Assembly: GCA_015490995.1 (NCBI GenBank)
Contig: WFWT01000067.1
Span: 1-37,206, forward strand
DNA: 37,206 nt
Reading direction: 5' to 3'
Origin: Anaerolineae bacterium
GTDB lineage: Bacteria > Chloroflexota > Anaerolineae > JAADDB01
Position 1 is the stretch's first letter. Every line of letters begins with the position of its first letter. Both the position numbers and the translations under genes were made by a program. Below the pieces are notes generated by a model, which was not told the DNA's origin, did no database searches, and saw only the letters and a program-made list of their open reading frames with translations. This document shows, piece after piece, positions 23,701 through 32,602 of the stretch.

Positions 23701-24081
23701 TTACTTGCGCGGAGCTCGCTTCTTGCCCGGGACCGTCTTGCGCGGTCCTTTACGCGTGCGGGCGTTGGTGCGCGTCCGCTGTCCGCGCACCGGCAGCCCA
23801 CGCTTGTGACGCAATCCCCGATACGTCCCGATGTCAATGAGGCGCTTGATGTTCATTTGTACCTCACGGCGCAAGTCACCTTCCACCCGGTAATTGCGCT
23901 CCACCGTATCGCGCAGCTTGGTGATCTCTTCTTCGGTCAAATCGCGCACCTTTTTGTCCGGATCAATGCCTGTGACCCGGAGGATCTCCTGGCTACGCGA
24001 CCGGCCAATGCCGTAAATGTACGTGAGTGCGATCTCGATGCGCTTGTTACGCGGCAAGTCAACCCCTGCAATGCGCGCCAT
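23701..24081 (-). CDS. rpsM: 30S ribosomal protein S13
   Basis: A 126-residue S13 of the 30S head. [34 protein letters not shown], then [43 protein letters not shown] and a long lysine/arginine tail ending KKRAPRK. The tail contacts P-site tRNA and inter-subunit bridges. It follows rpmJ directly. Confidence 0.97.
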   Translation of the reverse strand: MARIAGVDLPRNKRIEIALTYIYGIGRSRSQEILRVTGIDPDKKVRDLTEEEITKLRDTVERNYRVEGDLRREVQMNIKRLIDIGTYRGLRHKRGLPVRGQRTRTNARTRKGPRKTVPGKKRAPRK

Positions 24082-24099
24082 GGACTCGCCTCCTCTTCC

Positions 24100-24213
24100 T
24101 TAACCCTGCCGCTGCTTGTGCTTTGGGTTTTCACAGATAACCCGCACCACACCCTTACGACGAATGATCTTGCACTTTTCACATCTCTTCTTGACCGAAG
24201 GTTTTACCTTCAT
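24100..24213 (-). CDS. rpmJ: 50S ribosomal protein L36
   Basis: A 37-residue L36 that is easily missed because of its size. Read from ATG at 24213 it starts [20 protein letters not shown] and ends [12 protein letters not shown] with TAA at 24102-24100. Cys11, Cys14, Cys27 and His32 form the zinc ribbon of the C+ form. AGGCAGGATGTC precedes the ATG. It sits between map and rpsM; infA is not found beside it. Confidence 0.95.
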   Translation of the reverse strand: MKVKPSVKKRCEKCKIIRRKGVVRVICENPKHKQRQG

Positions 24214-24283
24214 GACATCCTGCCTCCTTGCCTGGCCAAATACACCTCTGACACGCTCACGGTAGCTCCCCGAACTACGCCCC

Positions 24284-25078
24284 TCACAATTCGGTCAGGA
24301 TAACCGCTTCCCCATCCAGTACCGCAATTGTGTGTTCGAAATGGGCCGAGAGCGAACGATCGCGCGTCACCACCGTCCAGCCATCGGCCAACGTTTCGGT
24401 TTCCCACGTCCCCACGGTCACCATGGGTTCCAGCGCGAGGGTCATACCGGGCAAAATGCGACGCCGCGAGTCCGGGTGCGCCGGGTGTACATAATTCAAC
24501 ACCTCGGGAGGCTCATGCATTTCCCGTCCGATGCCGTGCCCTGTGTACAAGCGCACCACGTGAAACCCTCGCGTCTCCACGTGCTCCTGCACCGCACGCG
24601 AATAATCCAGTAGCCGTCGGCCAGGACGTACCTGGGCAATGCCCACAAACAGGGCCTCTCGGGTGACCTCTAGCAACTGTCGGGCGATGGGACTGATGGC
24701 CCCAACAGGGTACGTCCAAGCGCTATCCCCGTGATATCCTTTGTAAATGACACCGACATCAATGCTGATGATATCACCTTCCGCCAGCACGCGATCCGGC
24801 CGCGGAATCCCGTGCACCAACTCCTCGTTAATGGACGCACAAATGCTGGCCGGAAATCCGTGATACCCCTTAAACGAAGGTATCCCTCCGTGCTGCCGGA
24901 TGATCTTCTCCGCCAGTGCGTCCAGTTCGGCCGTGGAGACCCCCGGCCGAATGTGTTCACGCACCTCAGCGTGAACACGGGCGACGATGCGCCCTGCCTC
25001 TCGCATTAATTTGATTTCCCGGGGGGACTTGAGCGTCACCGCCCGTCGCTCTTTGGGTCGCACTCCGATTCGCGCCAT
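24284..25078 (-). CDS. map: Methionine aminopeptidase type I
   Basis: A 264-residue enzyme that removes the initiator methionine from nascent proteins. The five metal ligands are visible: Asp107 (SIDVGV), Asp118 (HGDSAWT), His181 ([13 protein letters not shown]), Glu217 (LALEPMV) and Glu248 (AHFEHTIAV); the substrate His89 is in NEELVHGIP. All are offset by a constant ten residues from the E. coli numbers for the first four. The length is typical of type Ia. The ATG at 25078 lacks a Shine-Dalgarno sequence and lies 9 bp after the adk stop, so translation is probably coupled to adk. Confidence 0.97.
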   Translation of the reverse strand: MARIGVRPKERRAVTLKSPREIKLMREAGRIVARVHAEVREHIRPGVSTAELDALAEKIIRQHGGIPSFKGYHGFPASICASINEELVHGIPRPDRVLAEGDIISIDVGVIYKGYHGDSAWTYPVGAISPIARQLLEVTREALFVGIAQVRPGRRLLDYSRAVQEHVETRGFHVVRLYTGHGIGREMHEPPEVLNYVHPAHPDSRRRILPGMTLALEPMVTVGTWETETLADGWTVVTRDRSLSAHFEHTIAVLDGEAVILTEL

Positions 25079-25087
25079 GGTTTAGGT

Positions 25088-25777
25088 TTAAGCCTCTGCC
25101 GTCGCGGGTGTGCCCACGGCCATCACCACTGCCCGCCATAACGCCTGGTGTACTTCGTCGATGTCCTGTTCACCGTCGATTTCTACCAACAGCCCCTGCC
25201 GCTCATAGTACACCAGGACCGGTAACGTCCGCTCAAAGTACACCTGCAACCGCCGTTTGGCGGTTTCGGGCTTATCGTCCTCCCGCTGGTAGAGCGGCCC
25301 ACCGCACACATCGCATACTCCCGGCCGCGAGGGAGGCCGAAATTCACTATGATACACAGCCCCGCACTTCCGGCAAATCCATCGTCCGGCCAGGCGCCGT
25401 ATCAACACCTCCTCGTTTACCCGAATAAAGGGCACCAGGCCCACACACCAGCCAAACTCAGCCAGACGTTCGTCCAGCGCCTGGGCCTGAGGCACCGTGC
25501 GCGGGAACCCATCCAGCAGTGCCCCGTGGGCACAGTCAGGCTGCCGAAGCCGATCAATCACCATCGCGATGGTCACATCGTCGGGCACTAAGTCGCCCCG
25601 GTCCATGTAGGGCTTCGCCAGCCGTCCCAGTTCGGTGTCCTGGCGAACGTGCCAACGGAAGATGTCCCCTGAGGCCACGTGCGGTACACCCAACCGCTCC
25701 GCGAGCCGCTTCGCCTGTGTCCCTTTCCCGGCACCGGGAGGGCCCATCAAAATAACAATTACGGGCGATGACGCCAT
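25088..25777 (-). CDS. adk: Adenylate kinase (zinc-LID type)
   Basis: A 229-residue kinase interconverting AMP, ADP and ATP. The P-loop is GPPGAGKGT (residues 12-20), followed by the AMP-binding region and LLDGFPRTVPQA. The LID domain is the long form with four cysteines, CRKCGAVYH and CDVCGGPLY, expected to bind zinc, common in thermophiles and Gram-positive-like lineages. The ATG at 25777 is chosen because GGGGGAGGGG ends six bases earlier; upstream in-frame starts overlap that site. It is placed between secY and map as in many bacteria. Confidence 0.96.
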   Translation of the reverse strand: MASSPVIVILMGPPGAGKGTQAKRLAERLGVPHVASGDIFRWHVRQDTELGRLAKPYMDRGDLVPDDVTIAMVIDRLRQPDCAHGALLDGFPRTVPQAQALDERLAEFGWCVGLVPFIRVNEEVLIRRLAGRWICRKCGAVYHSEFRPPSRPGVCDVCGGPLYQREDDKPETAKRRLQVYFERTLPVLVYYERQGLLVEIDGEQDIDEVHQALWRAVVMAVGTPATAEA

Positions 25778-25830
25778 TGGCATCCCCTCCCCCACACCTC
25801 CTGCGTCATTGTCCTCTGTCAGCGCGCGGT

Positions 25831-27114
25831 CTAGCGAATGAAACCTTCGTAATGACGCATCAGGAGCTGAGCCTCTATTTGTTTCATGGTATCCAGCACC
25901 ACACCGACGACGATGAGCAGCCCGGCGCTGGTGATCAACATCACGGTGGTTTCGGTCACATCCCGCACAAAGAAAGGCAACACGGCAACGCCCGCCAGGA
26001 AAAGCGCGCCCACAAAGGTTATCCGGGACATTACCTTGTTAAGGTACTCCTCGGTGCGCTTCCCCGGCCGAATGCCCGGGATAAACCCACCCTGACGTTG
26101 TAACACTTCCGCCAGGTTCTGCTGCCGGAAGATCACGTCGGTGTAGAAATACGTGAACCCTACCACCATCCAGAAGTAAATGAACCAGTAGAACCACCCG
26201 TTGGGGTCCAACAATGCCTGAATGCGCAACGCCAAACCCGCCACGAACTCACTGTTCACTTGCGCCAGGTAAGAAGCCAACACGCCGGGGAACAGGAGCA
26301 AACTTTGGGCGAAGATGATGGGAATCATCCCCGCCGCGTTCACCCGCAGCGGGATATACGTTGCCTGCCCGCCGTACACCCGGCGCCCCCGAATACGACG
26401 GGCGTACTGCACCGGGATGCGGCGCTGTCCTTCCTGGACGAACACAATGACGGCCACCGTCACCACGACCAAAACGGCAAAGGTCAGGACCCCCGCGTAG
26501 TTCCCTGCCTGGATCATCTGGCCCAACCGGACGGGGACCCGGGCCACGATGCCACCAAAGATGATCAAGGAAATGCCGTTCCCTACCCCCTGTTGGGTGA
26601 TAAGCTCACCCAGCCACATGGCGAACACCGTGCCCGCGGTTAACGCCACGATCGTCGCCATCGTGGGCAGGAGATTAGGCCCGGAGAACCCAAAGTTAGG
26701 CAACACCCCGGCCCGTGCCAACAGGGTGGACTGCCCCCACGCCTGGAGCGCGGCCAACGGCACCGTCAGAAGGTTAGTGTACAAGTTCAACTTTTCCCGG
26801 CCCGATTCCCCTTCCTTGGCCAGCTCTTCCAACCGCGGAATAATGGGCACCAGCAACTGCATAATAATGGAGGCCGTAATGTAGGGGTACACCCCCATGG
26901 CCATCACGGAGAAGTTGGCCAGCGCGCCCCCTGAGAACAGATCCAGCAAGCCGATCAGGGGATTGGTCTCGAAAATCTGGGCCAACACTTCCCGGTTGAC
27001 GCCTGGCACCGGGATCTGAGCCAGCATCCGGTAGATGACCAGGATTCCCAACGTGAACAACAACCGCTGGCGCAAGTCCGGCAGGCGAAACGCGTTACGC
27101 AATGCCTCCAACAT
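25831..27114 (-). CDS. secY: Protein translocase subunit SecY
   Basis: A 427-residue channel subunit of the Sec translocase in the cytoplasmic membrane. About ten hydrophobic helices are visible. Family marks are IPVPGVNREVL near the N terminus, GVYPYITASIIMQLLVPIIPRLEELAKEGESGR, the plug/cytoplasmic loops with QGVGNGISLIIFGGIVARVP, GIIPIIFAQSLL-like segment GMIPIIFAQSLLLFPG, and QGGFIPGIRPGKRTEEYLNKV. It is located between rplO and adk, the canonical spc-operon position. Confidence 0.97.
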   Translation of the reverse strand: MLEALRNAFRLPDLRQRLLFTLGILVIYRMLAQIPVPGVNREVLAQIFETNPLIGLLDLFSGGALANFSVMAMGVYPYITASIIMQLLVPIIPRLEELAKEGESGREKLNLYTNLLTVPLAALQAWGQSTLLARAGVLPNFGFSGPNLLPTMATIVALTAGTVFAMWLGELITQQGVGNGISLIIFGGIVARVPVRLGQMIQAGNYAGVLTFAVLVVVTVAVIVFVQEGQRRIPVQYARRIRGRRVYGGQATYIPLRVNAAGMIPIIFAQSLLLFPGVLASYLAQVNSEFVAGLALRIQALLDPNGWFYWFIYFWMVVGFTYFYTDVIFRQQNLAEVLQRQGGFIPGIRPGKRTEEYLNKVMSRITFVGALFLAGVAVLPFFVRDVTETTVMLITSAGLLIVVGVVLDTMKQIEAQLLMRHYEGFIR

Positions 27115-27154
27115 GGCTCTCCCCGTCCTTTCCCCGCAAGTTCACAGTTAACAC

Positions 27155-27634
27155 TCAGCGGCCCCGCATGGGTAACCGGGGCAGGGGCAGGATCTCCACC
27201 GTGCCACCGGCTGCCTCCACTTTCGCCCGGGCGCTTTGGGACACCCGGTGCACTTTGAAGTGAAGAGGACGGTCGATCTCACCATCGCCCAGGAGCACCA
27301 CCGGACGTCGTGCCGAACGGATCAGACCGGCCTTCTCCAGGTGTTCGGGAGTGACCTCACTCCCTGCCGGGAAACGCTCCGGGTCCAGCCGCTTCAGGTT
27401 CACCGGCTGGTAATGTACTTTGAAGATGTTAACGAACCCACGAATTTGGGGCAAGCGCCGGACGATGGGCAACTGCCCGCCCTCAAAATAAGGGGGTACC
27501 CCCCCGCCAGAGCGCGCGTTTTGCCCCTTCGTTCCCCGACCGGCCGTCTTGCCCTGTCCGGCCGCAATCCCGCGCCCAACTCGCTTGCGTTTCCGTTTTG
27601 CCCCTGGCGCCGGACGCAAATCATGCAATTGCAT
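27155..27634 (-). CDS. rplO: 50S ribosomal protein L15
   Basis: A 159-residue L15. MQLHDLRPAPGAKRKRKRVGRGIAAGQGKTAGRGTKGQNAR is the glycine/arginine-rich N terminus that threads into 23S rRNA; GGQLPIVRRLPQIRGF and the C-terminal globular part follow. It precedes secY and follows rpmD in the standard order. Confidence 0.97.
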   Translation of the reverse strand: MQLHDLRPAPGAKRKRKRVGRGIAAGQGKTAGRGTKGQNARSGGGVPPYFEGGQLPIVRRLPQIRGFVNIFKVHYQPVNLKRLDPERFPAGSEVTPEHLEKAGLIRSARRPVVLLGDGEIDRPLHFKVHRVSQSARAKVEAAGGTVEILPLPRLPMRGR

Positions 27635-27668
27635 GGTTTCCTCCCTTGCCTTCCTGTGCCTAAGGCCC

Positions 27669-27878
27669 TTATTCTACCGGCTCCACGTCTACCAGATGAG
27701 CGACCTTCTCCACCATACCCCAAATAGCCGGAGTGGCCTCATGTTCCACGCTTTGACCCAGACGACGCAGGCCCAACGCCCGGATCGTCGCCTTCTGGTC
27801 TTTGGCGTACCCGATAGCACTCTTCACATAGGTGATACGGATGCGCTTAGCCGTTGGCATCTTCTTCTTGGCGCTCAT
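27669..27878 (-). CDS. rpmD: 50S ribosomal protein L30
   Basis: A 69-residue L30 with [55 protein letters not shown]. The ATG at 27878 makes it overlap the end of rpsE by 32 nt; a second ATG at 27860 would start at [10 protein letters not shown] and reduce the overlap to 14 nt. GAGGAAGAAGC inside rpsE could serve the first. Either way translation is coupled to S5. Confidence 0.93.
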   Translation of the reverse strand: MSAKKKMPTAKRIRITYVKSAIGYAKDQKATIRALGLRRLGQSVEHEATPAIWGMVEKVAHLVDVEPVE

Positions 27879-28413
27879 GCTTCTTCCTCTTCCTCAACCA
27901 GAAGGGTTGCACACGCTCCACCGACACGCCCCGCAACCGGGCAACCTCTTCAGGATCTTGAAGCTCCTTCAAGGCTTTGAACGCCGCCTGTGTGACGTTC
28001 AGCACATTGTTGCTCCCCAGCGACTTGGTCAGGATGTCTTTGATGCCGGCCGCTTCCAGCACGGCCCGCACACCACCTGCCGCAATGACCCCGGTGCCCG
28101 GGGAAGCGGGTTTCAACATGAGCTTGGCCGCGCCAAACTTCACCGTAATGGGATGCGGAATAGTGGTGCCCACAATGGGCACTTTAATCATGTTCTTTTT
28201 CGCCCGGATGACCCCCTTGCGGATGGCCGCGGGCACCTCATTAGCTTTGCCGATACCCACGCCCACGCGGCCGTTCTTATCGCCTACCACCACCAGCGCG
28301 CGGAAGGAGAAGCGTCGCCCACCCTGAACCACCTTGGCCGTGCGGATGATCTGGACGACGCGTTCTTCCAATGGGGTCGTTTCCGTTTCCTGTTCCCACT
28401 TGTTAACCGCCAT
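27847..28413 (-). CDS. rpsE: 30S ribosomal protein S5
   Basis: A 188-residue S5, important for decoding accuracy and translocation. The double-stranded RNA-binding N-terminal domain is seen in [53 protein letters not shown]; the C-terminal half has [33 protein letters not shown]. Its final codons are overlapped by rpmD. The acidic tail [10 protein letters not shown] is slightly longer than usual. Confidence 0.97.
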   Translation of the reverse strand: MAVNKWEQETETTPLEERVVQIIRTAKVVQGGRRFSFRALVVVGDKNGRVGVGIGKANEVPAAIRKGVIRAKKNMIKVPIVGTTIPHPITVKFGAAKLMLKPASPGTGVIAAGGVRAVLEAAGIKDILTKSLGSNNVLNVTQAAFKALKELQDPEEVARLRGVSVERVQPFWLRKRKKHERQEEDANG

Positions 28414-28431
28414 GCGTCCTCCTTTGTGTCC

Positions 28432-28797
28432 TTAGAACTCCAGCCCTGCCTCACGAGCCGCTTCGGCCAAGGCTTTCACACGCCCGTGATACTTGTATCC
28501 GCCACGGTCAAACACAACTCGGGTAATCCCTTGAGCCAACGCGCGCTTGGCCACCAACTCACCGACCAGGCGCGCCTGTTCAGTCTTGGTCATTCCTTGA
28601 CACTTCTCGCGCAGTTCCCGGTCAATGGTCGAAGCAGCTACCAAGGTCACACCCTGCTCATCGTCGATGACCTGCGCGTATATGTGCTTTAAACTCCGGA
28701 ACACGTTCAAACGCGGCCGCTCCCGTGTGCCGTGCACCTTCTTGCGCACGCGCTTGTGACGCCGCTTGCGGGCCTCATTCCGGCTTACTCGTGCCAT
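28432..28797 (-). CDS. rplR: 50S ribosomal protein L18
   Basis: A 121-residue L18, a 5S rRNA binder. [54 protein letters not shown], and [27 protein letters not shown] at the end, are the family pattern. It lies between rplF and rpsE; the 85-bp gap after rplF contains a hairpin. Confidence 0.97.
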   Translation of the reverse strand: MARVSRNEARKRRHKRVRKKVHGTRERPRLNVFRSLKHIYAQVIDDEQGVTLVAASTIDRELREKCQGMTKTEQARLVGELVAKRALAQGITRVVFDRGGYKYHGRVKALAEAAREAGLEF

Positions 28798-28838
28798 GAC
28801 GTTGCTTCCCTCCCCACAAAATACCTGTCCATATATCC

Positions 28839-28871
28839 CCCGCTGCGGACGGAAGCCGCTTCACCGGCGGG
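28839..28871 (-). other. Hairpin between rplF and rplR
   Basis: The outer stem CCCGC (28839-28843) with GCGGG (28867-28871) encloses an inner GCGG (28845-28848) with CCGC (28856-28859). It starts about 11 nt after the rplF stop codon and may be a stability or processing element. Confidence 0.4.
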
Positions 28872-28882
28872 CGAAATGAGAA

Positions 28883-29437
28883 TTACTTGCGGCCGGCCTT
28901 TCCGGCCTTCTGGCGTACTACCTCTCCACGGTAGCGAATGCCCTTGCCCTGGTATGGTTCGGGCGGACGCACCCGTCGTATGCGCGCCGCCACCTCACCC
29001 ACCAGCTGTTTGTCGATGCCCTTCACTACCACCAGCATGGTGCCCGCGGGAGTCCGGTCGATTGCAAACTCTATCCCTTCCGGAGGTTCCATCACCACCG
29101 GGTGTGAATATCCCACGTGGAGTACCAAGTTCTTTCCCTGCAGCTCGGCCCGGTACCCCACACCGATAATCTCCAACTCCTTGGTGAAACCCTGCGACAC
29201 CCCGTGCACCATGTTGGCCAGAAGGGCCCGGGTTAAACCGTGGAAGGCCTTATGGTGGCGGGCATCTGACGGCCGTTCCACCCGCACCACCCCATCCTCG
29301 ACGACGATTTTCATGTCCGGATGGAACTTTTGTTGCAACTCCCCCTTAGGCCCCTTCACAATGACCGTGTTATCGGGCATGACGGTCACAGTCACCCCCT
29401 GAGGTAGGGGGATGGGTTTACGTCCTATTCGCGACAC
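28883..29437 (-). CDS. rplF: 50S ribosomal protein L6
   Basis: A 184-residue L6 near the sarcin-ricin loop and factor-binding site. [18 protein letters not shown] opens the protein, [16 protein letters not shown] and [19 protein letters not shown] follow, and [31 protein letters not shown] closes it. The GTG at 29437 is the chosen start because AAGGAGG lies seven bases upstream; the longer frame to 29458 would include this site. Confidence 0.96.
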   Translation of the reverse strand: MSRIGRKPIPLPQGVTVTVMPDNTVIVKGPKGELQQKFHPDMKIVVEDGVVRVERPSDARHHKAFHGLTRALLANMVHGVSQGFTKELEIIGVGYRAELQGKNLVLHVGYSHPVVMEPPEGIEFAIDRTPAGTMLVVVKGIDKQLVGEVAARIRRVRPPEPYQGKGIRYRGEVVRQKAGKAGRK

Positions 29438-29464
29438 CGCTTTCCCTCCTTCGCTCACCCGGCC

Positions 29465-29869
29465 TTACCAGACGTAACAGATAACTTCACCCCCCACATT
29501 CTGCCGCCGCGCTTCCCGGTCTGTGAGGATGCCCTTCGGCGTGGACAAAATGGCAATCCCCATGCCGCTGCGCACGTATGGGATCTCCCGCCGCTTCACG
29601 TAAATACGGCGGCCGGGCTTACTCACCCGCTGTAATCCCTGGATCACGGGCCGCGGCGGCCGTGTGCTGTTATCGTACTTCAGGATGATGCGCAACATTG
29701 GCTGGGGCTTCTCCTGCCCCACATCATAGCGCTCGATAAACCCTTCTTCCTGCAAGATGCGGGCGATGGCAATTTTCATCTTGCTCGCCGGCACAATGAC
29801 CTGCTTATGCCGGGCCATTGCTGCATTGCGGATACGGGTTAACATGTCCGCAATCGGATCGGTCATCAT
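29465..29869 (-). CDS. rpsH: 30S ribosomal protein S8
   Basis: A 134-residue S8, a central-domain 16S rRNA binder that is also the spc-operon translational repressor in E. coli. [44 protein letters not shown] and the C-terminal [39 protein letters not shown] are diagnostic. ATG codons at 29869 and 29866 are adjacent. The gap upstream carries a 49-nt heptad element (29896-29944). Confidence 0.97.
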   Translation of the reverse strand: MMTDPIADMLTRIRNAAMARHKQVIVPASKMKIAIARILQEEGFIERYDVGQEKPQPMLRIILKYDNSTRPPRPVIQGLQRVSKPGRRIYVKRREIPYVRSGMGIAILSTPKGILTDREARRQNVGGEVICYVW

Positions 29870-29895
29870 GATGAATATCTCCCTCCCCGTTACTC

Positions 29896-29944
29896 CCCCA
29901 ACCTCTAATCACCAATAGATCTAGAGATTGAGGATTGGAGATTA
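29896..29944 (-). repeat. 49-nt heptad palindrome A, anchored at the rpsN stop codon
   Basis: Read on the minus strand this is seven 7-mers: TAATCTC, CAATCCT and another YAATCTC-type unit, then T plus the palindrome AGATCT, then three units of the opposite polarity (such as ATTAGAG). The first three bases are the TAA stop of rpsN. The arms pair as CCAA/TTGG, CCTC/GAGG and AATC/GATT with single-base bulges. It ends before the rpsH ribosome binding site. It has the same size, phase and layout as element B. Confidence 0.6.
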
Positions 29945-30124
29945 CCAGCTGGCCTTGCGCACTCCGGGAATGCGACCTTCCAGTGCTTCCCGCTTGAAAC
30001 AGATGCGGCAGAGCTGGAAACGACGCATGTAGCCGCGGGGACGTCCGCAAATTTTGCAGCGGTTACGCACCCGCACCTTGTATTTACGTCGCATTTCCCG
30101 GTAAATCATGCACTTGCGAGCCAC
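29942..30124 (-). CDS. rpsN: 30S ribosomal protein S14, zinc-binding type Z
   Basis: A 60-residue short S14. Read from the GTG at 30124 it starts [20 protein letters not shown] and has [20 protein letters not shown], the two C-x2-C pairs that bind zinc in the type Z form. The start is decided by AGGAGG six bases upstream; the longer frame to 30220 would run through this site and rplE's end. No second, zinc-independent copy is in the window. Confidence 0.95.
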   Translation of the reverse strand: MARKCMIYREMRRKYKVRVRNRCKICGRPRGYMRRFQLCRICFKREALEGRIPGVRKASW

Positions 30125-30140
30125 GAGCTTCCTCCTCTCG

Positions 30141-30695
30141 TCAACGGCTTTGCCGGAACGGCATGCCCAGCAGGCGCAGCAGTTCTCGCGCTTCCTCGTC
30201 CGTCTCCGCGGTGGTGACAATGGTCACTTCCATGCCGCGAACCCGGTCCACCTGGTCATAATCGATCTCCGGGAAGATCAACTGTTCCCGCAGGCCCAGG
30301 GTGTAGTTGCCCCGGCCGTCAAAGGAATCCGGCGACACCCCCCGGAAGTCCCGCACTCGCGGGAGCGCCACGTTAAACAACCGGTCCAGAAAGTAGTACA
30401 TGCGCCGCCCGCGCAGGGTGACCTTCAGGCCAATAGGGGCTCCCTTGCGCAACTTGAAGGCCGCAATGGACTTACGCGCTCGCGTCACCACCGGCTTCTG
30501 GCCGGTGATCAACATCAGGTCCCGCGACGCGTTTTCAATGGCCTTGGGATTTTGAAGGGCTTCCCCCAGGCCGATGTTGACCACCACCTTCTCCACTTTG
30601 GGCACCTGCATAATGTTCTTATACCCGAACATCTCCCGCAGCGCGGGCACCACTTCCTTACGATAGCGTTCCAACAACCGCGGCACTTGAGTCAT
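30141..30695 (-). CDS. rplE: 50S ribosomal protein L5
   Basis: A 184-residue L5, a 5S rRNA binder in the central protuberance. [40 protein letters not shown] is the N-terminal block, followed by [33 protein letters not shown], and [34 protein letters not shown] at the end. The ATG at 30695 gives the normal family length; 23 codons of upstream open frame are not counted. GGGAGGG lies about 11 bases upstream. Confidence 0.96.
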   Translation of the reverse strand: MTQVPRLLERYRKEVVPALREMFGYKNIMQVPKVEKVVVNIGLGEALQNPKAIENASRDLMLITGQKPVVTRARKSIAAFKLRKGAPIGLKVTLRGRRMYYFLDRLFNVALPRVRDFRGVSPDSFDGRGNYTLGLREQLIFPEIDYDQVDRVRGMEVTIVTTAETDEEARELLRLLGMPFRQSR

Positions 30696-30715
30696 GACGG
30701 TATCACCCTCCCTTT

Positions 30716-30739
30716 GTGCCCCGATGCCATCCGGGACAC
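30716..30739 (-). other. Hairpin between rplX and rplE, sense-strand wobble pair
   Basis: In the rplE leader GTGTCCCG (30739-30732 on the minus strand) pairs with CGGGGCAC (30723-30716). All eight pairs form in the mRNA sense, one as U-G wobble; the opposite strand would have a C-A mismatch. This is a weak hint of RNA-level function. Confidence 0.4.
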
Positions 30740-30777
30740 GGAGTGATTTCTCTGCGCCGTTCACGTTCTAGGCGCTG

Positions 30778-31179
30778 TTATCCTTCATCCAGGTATTCAT
30801 CGTACTTACGGCTGTAGCGCACCTTCTCTCCACCTTCGGTGAGCTGGTAACTAACCCGGGTGGGTTTGTCGGCACCTTTGGCCACCAGCATCACGTTGGA
30901 AATGTGGATGGGCGCTTCCACCTGGATGCGCCCCGTTTGGGTACGTACGTCCCCTGTGGGACGCTGATGCTTGGTGACCAAGTTCGCGCCTTGGACAATT
31001 ACCCACACGTCGTTGGGGTTCCACAGTCCCGCGAGGCGTCCGGTGTACTTTTTGCGGATCACCCGCTGGACCACCCCGCGGTAGCCTTTGTAATCACCCG
31101 CGATGATCTCCACCAGATCGCCCTTTTTGATGCGTGTTTTGGGCGGGCGCTTGCTCACCGGCTTCTTTTTCTTCCCCAT
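30778..31179 (-). CDS. rplX: 50S ribosomal protein L24
   Basis: A 133-residue L24, an assembly initiator near the exit tunnel. The KOW motif is RIKKGDLVEIIAGDYKGYRGVVQRVI; NLVTKHQRPT and GRIQVEAPIHISNVMLV follow. It is longer than the usual 100-110 residues owing to a lysine-rich N-terminal extension (GKKKKPVSKRPPKT) and a C-terminal tail (EKVRYSRKYDEYLDEG). Confidence 0.96.
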   Translation of the reverse strand: MGKKKKPVSKRPPKTRIKKGDLVEIIAGDYKGYRGVVQRVIRKKYTGRLAGLWNPNDVWVIVQGANLVTKHQRPTGDVRTQTGRIQVEAPIHISNVMLVAKGADKPTRVSYQLTEGGEKVRYSRKYDEYLDEG

Positions 31180-31243
31180 GGGTTACTTGCCTCCCCTTCC
31201 CTGCTTCCCCACTCAACCGCATGCCCACTATCGAACGCGAGCG

Positions 31244-31612
31244 TTAAAGGACCTCCGGAGCTAACGAGACAATGCTCATGAAGCCCTTCTCGCGCAGCTC
31301 ACGCGCGACGGGGCCAAAGATGCGCGTGCCCCGCGGTTGCAAGTGGTCGTCCACCAGGACCGCGGCGTTGTCATCGAACTTAATATACGAGCCGTCGGGC
31401 CGCCGGTACTCCTTCGCAGTGCGCACAATCACCGCCTTGACCACGTCCCCCTTGCTCACGTTACTGTTGGGGGCCGCGTCCTTCACCGAAGCCACGATAA
31501 CATCCCCAACATGGCCGTACCGGCGGTACGAGCCACCCAACACACGAATGCACAAGATTTCCTTAGCGCCCGTGTTGTCTGCCACGACCAATCGGCTTTC
31601 CTGCTGAATCAT
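31244..31612 (-). CDS. rplN: 50S ribosomal protein L14
   Basis: A 122-residue L14. [65 protein letters not shown] is almost consensus, as is the end, [22 protein letters not shown]. It forms an inter-subunit bridge in the 70S ribosome. It sits between rpsQ and rplX in standard order. Confidence 0.98.
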   Translation of the reverse strand: MIQQESRLVVADNTGAKEILCIRVLGGSYRRYGHVGDVIVASVKDAAPNSNVSKGDVVKAVIVRTAKEYRRPDGSYIKFDDNAAVLVDDHLQPRGTRIFGPVARELREKGFMSIVSLAPEVL

Positions 31613-31639
31613 GGTTCCATCCTCCGCCCACGCGCCGCC

Positions 31640-31948
31640 TTACACGGCCCCTTCCGCGTCCGCGGGTGGCGTTTCGCCGCGCGCGGGAAGTTCCCGGTCC
31701 CTGGCGCGCTCGATGATCTCGATGACCACCCAGCGCTTCGTCTTGCTCAACGGGCGAGACTCGCGAATGCGCACCAAATCCCCCACCCGACATTCGTTGT
31801 TCCGGTCGTGAGCCTTGTACTTCTTGCGCTTGGTCACCACCTTCTGATATAAGGGGTGAGGGAAACGACGTTCCACGAGCACCACCACTGTTTTATCCAT
31901 CTTGTCGCTGACCACGCGACCGACCAGCTCCTTTTTGGGCATGATCAT
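31640..31948 (-). CDS. rpsQ: 30S ribosomal protein S17
   Basis: A 102-residue S17, a 5'-domain 16S rRNA binder. [75 protein letters not shown] covers the family fold. An acidic C-terminal extension ([14 protein letters not shown]) exceeds the usual length by about 15 residues. The ATG overlaps the rpmC stop (ATGA, 31948-31945). Confidence 0.97.
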   Translation of the reverse strand: MIMPKKELVGRVVSDKMDKTVVVLVERRFPHPLYQKVVTKRKKYKAHDRNNECRVGDLVRIRESRPLSKTKRWVVIEIIERARDRELPARGETPPADAEGAV

Positions 31949-32148
31949 GCCTCCCCTTGCAGCTCCCGTTCGCGCAGGATGGTCTTTATGCGCGCGATGT
32001 CGCCGCGAAGCTCCCGCAATCGGGCCGTGTTCTTGAGCTGCCCGATGCGGTGACTCACCCGCAGCTTGTACAGTTCCTCGTAGGCCGCTTCCAGGCGAGC
32101 GCGAAGTTCATCTGTGGACAGGGCCCGCAGTTCACTGGCTTTCATCAT
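31945..32148 (-). CDS. rpmC: 50S ribosomal protein L29
   Basis: A 67-residue helical L29 at the exit tunnel. [61 protein letters not shown] is the family pattern. Its ATG overlaps the rplP stop (ATGA, 32148-32145) and its stop overlaps the rpsQ start, making three coupled genes. Confidence 0.97.
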   Translation of the reverse strand: MMKASELRALSTDELRARLEAAYEELYKLRVSHRIGQLKNTARLRELRGDIARIKTILRERELQGEA

Positions 32149-32570
32149 TCCTCCTCCACCAGGCCCTCACGTTTGATAATCTGGGTGCGGATGGGCAACT
32201 TGTGGGATGCGAGGCGCAAAGCCTCCAAGGCTTGTTCCTTGCGGACGCCAGCGATCTCGAAGATCACCCGGCCCGGTTTCACCACCGCTACCCAGTGGTC
32301 CACATTCCCCTTGCCGCTGCCCATGCGCGTCTCGGCCGGCTTTTTGGTCACCGGCTTGTCCGGAAAGACGCGCATCCAGTACTTTCCACCACGCCGCAAA
32401 TGACGGACGATCGCGCGACGGGCGGCCTCCAGCTGCCGAGCCGTCACCCAGGCCGGCTCCAGGGCCTGCAGGCCATACTCACCAAAGGCAACATAATTGC
32501 CCCGCGCGGCCATTCCCTTCAATCGGCCCCGCTGTTGCTTGCGGTACTTCACGCGCTTGGGCATCAACAT
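32145..32570 (-). CDS. rplP: 50S ribosomal protein L16
   Basis: A 141-residue L16, placed at the A-site of the 50S subunit. [104 protein letters not shown] is close to consensus. Two ATGs (32570 and 32564) are possible starts two codons apart. Confidence 0.98.
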   Translation of the reverse strand: MLMPKRVKYRKQQRGRLKGMAARGNYVAFGEYGLQALEPAWVTARQLEAARRAIVRHLRRGGKYWMRVFPDKPVTKKPAETRMGSGKGNVDHWVAVVKPGRVIFEIAGVRKEQALEALRLASHKLPIRTQIIKREGLVEEE

Positions 32571-32602
32571 GGGTCCACTCCTTTACCCGTCTATTCCCAG
32601 AA

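Noticed and set aside
27832-28692. 286-codon plus-strand open frame across rpmD, rpsE and rplR
   Set aside because: It lies antisense to three conserved ribosomal protein genes, its composition is typical of a GC-rich shadow frame and there is no family signature.
29896-29944. CRISPR-like or tRNA-like structure in the rpsN-rpsH gap
   Set aside because: The units are 7 nt without spacers and there is no cloverleaf; the region is better described as a heptad palindrome.
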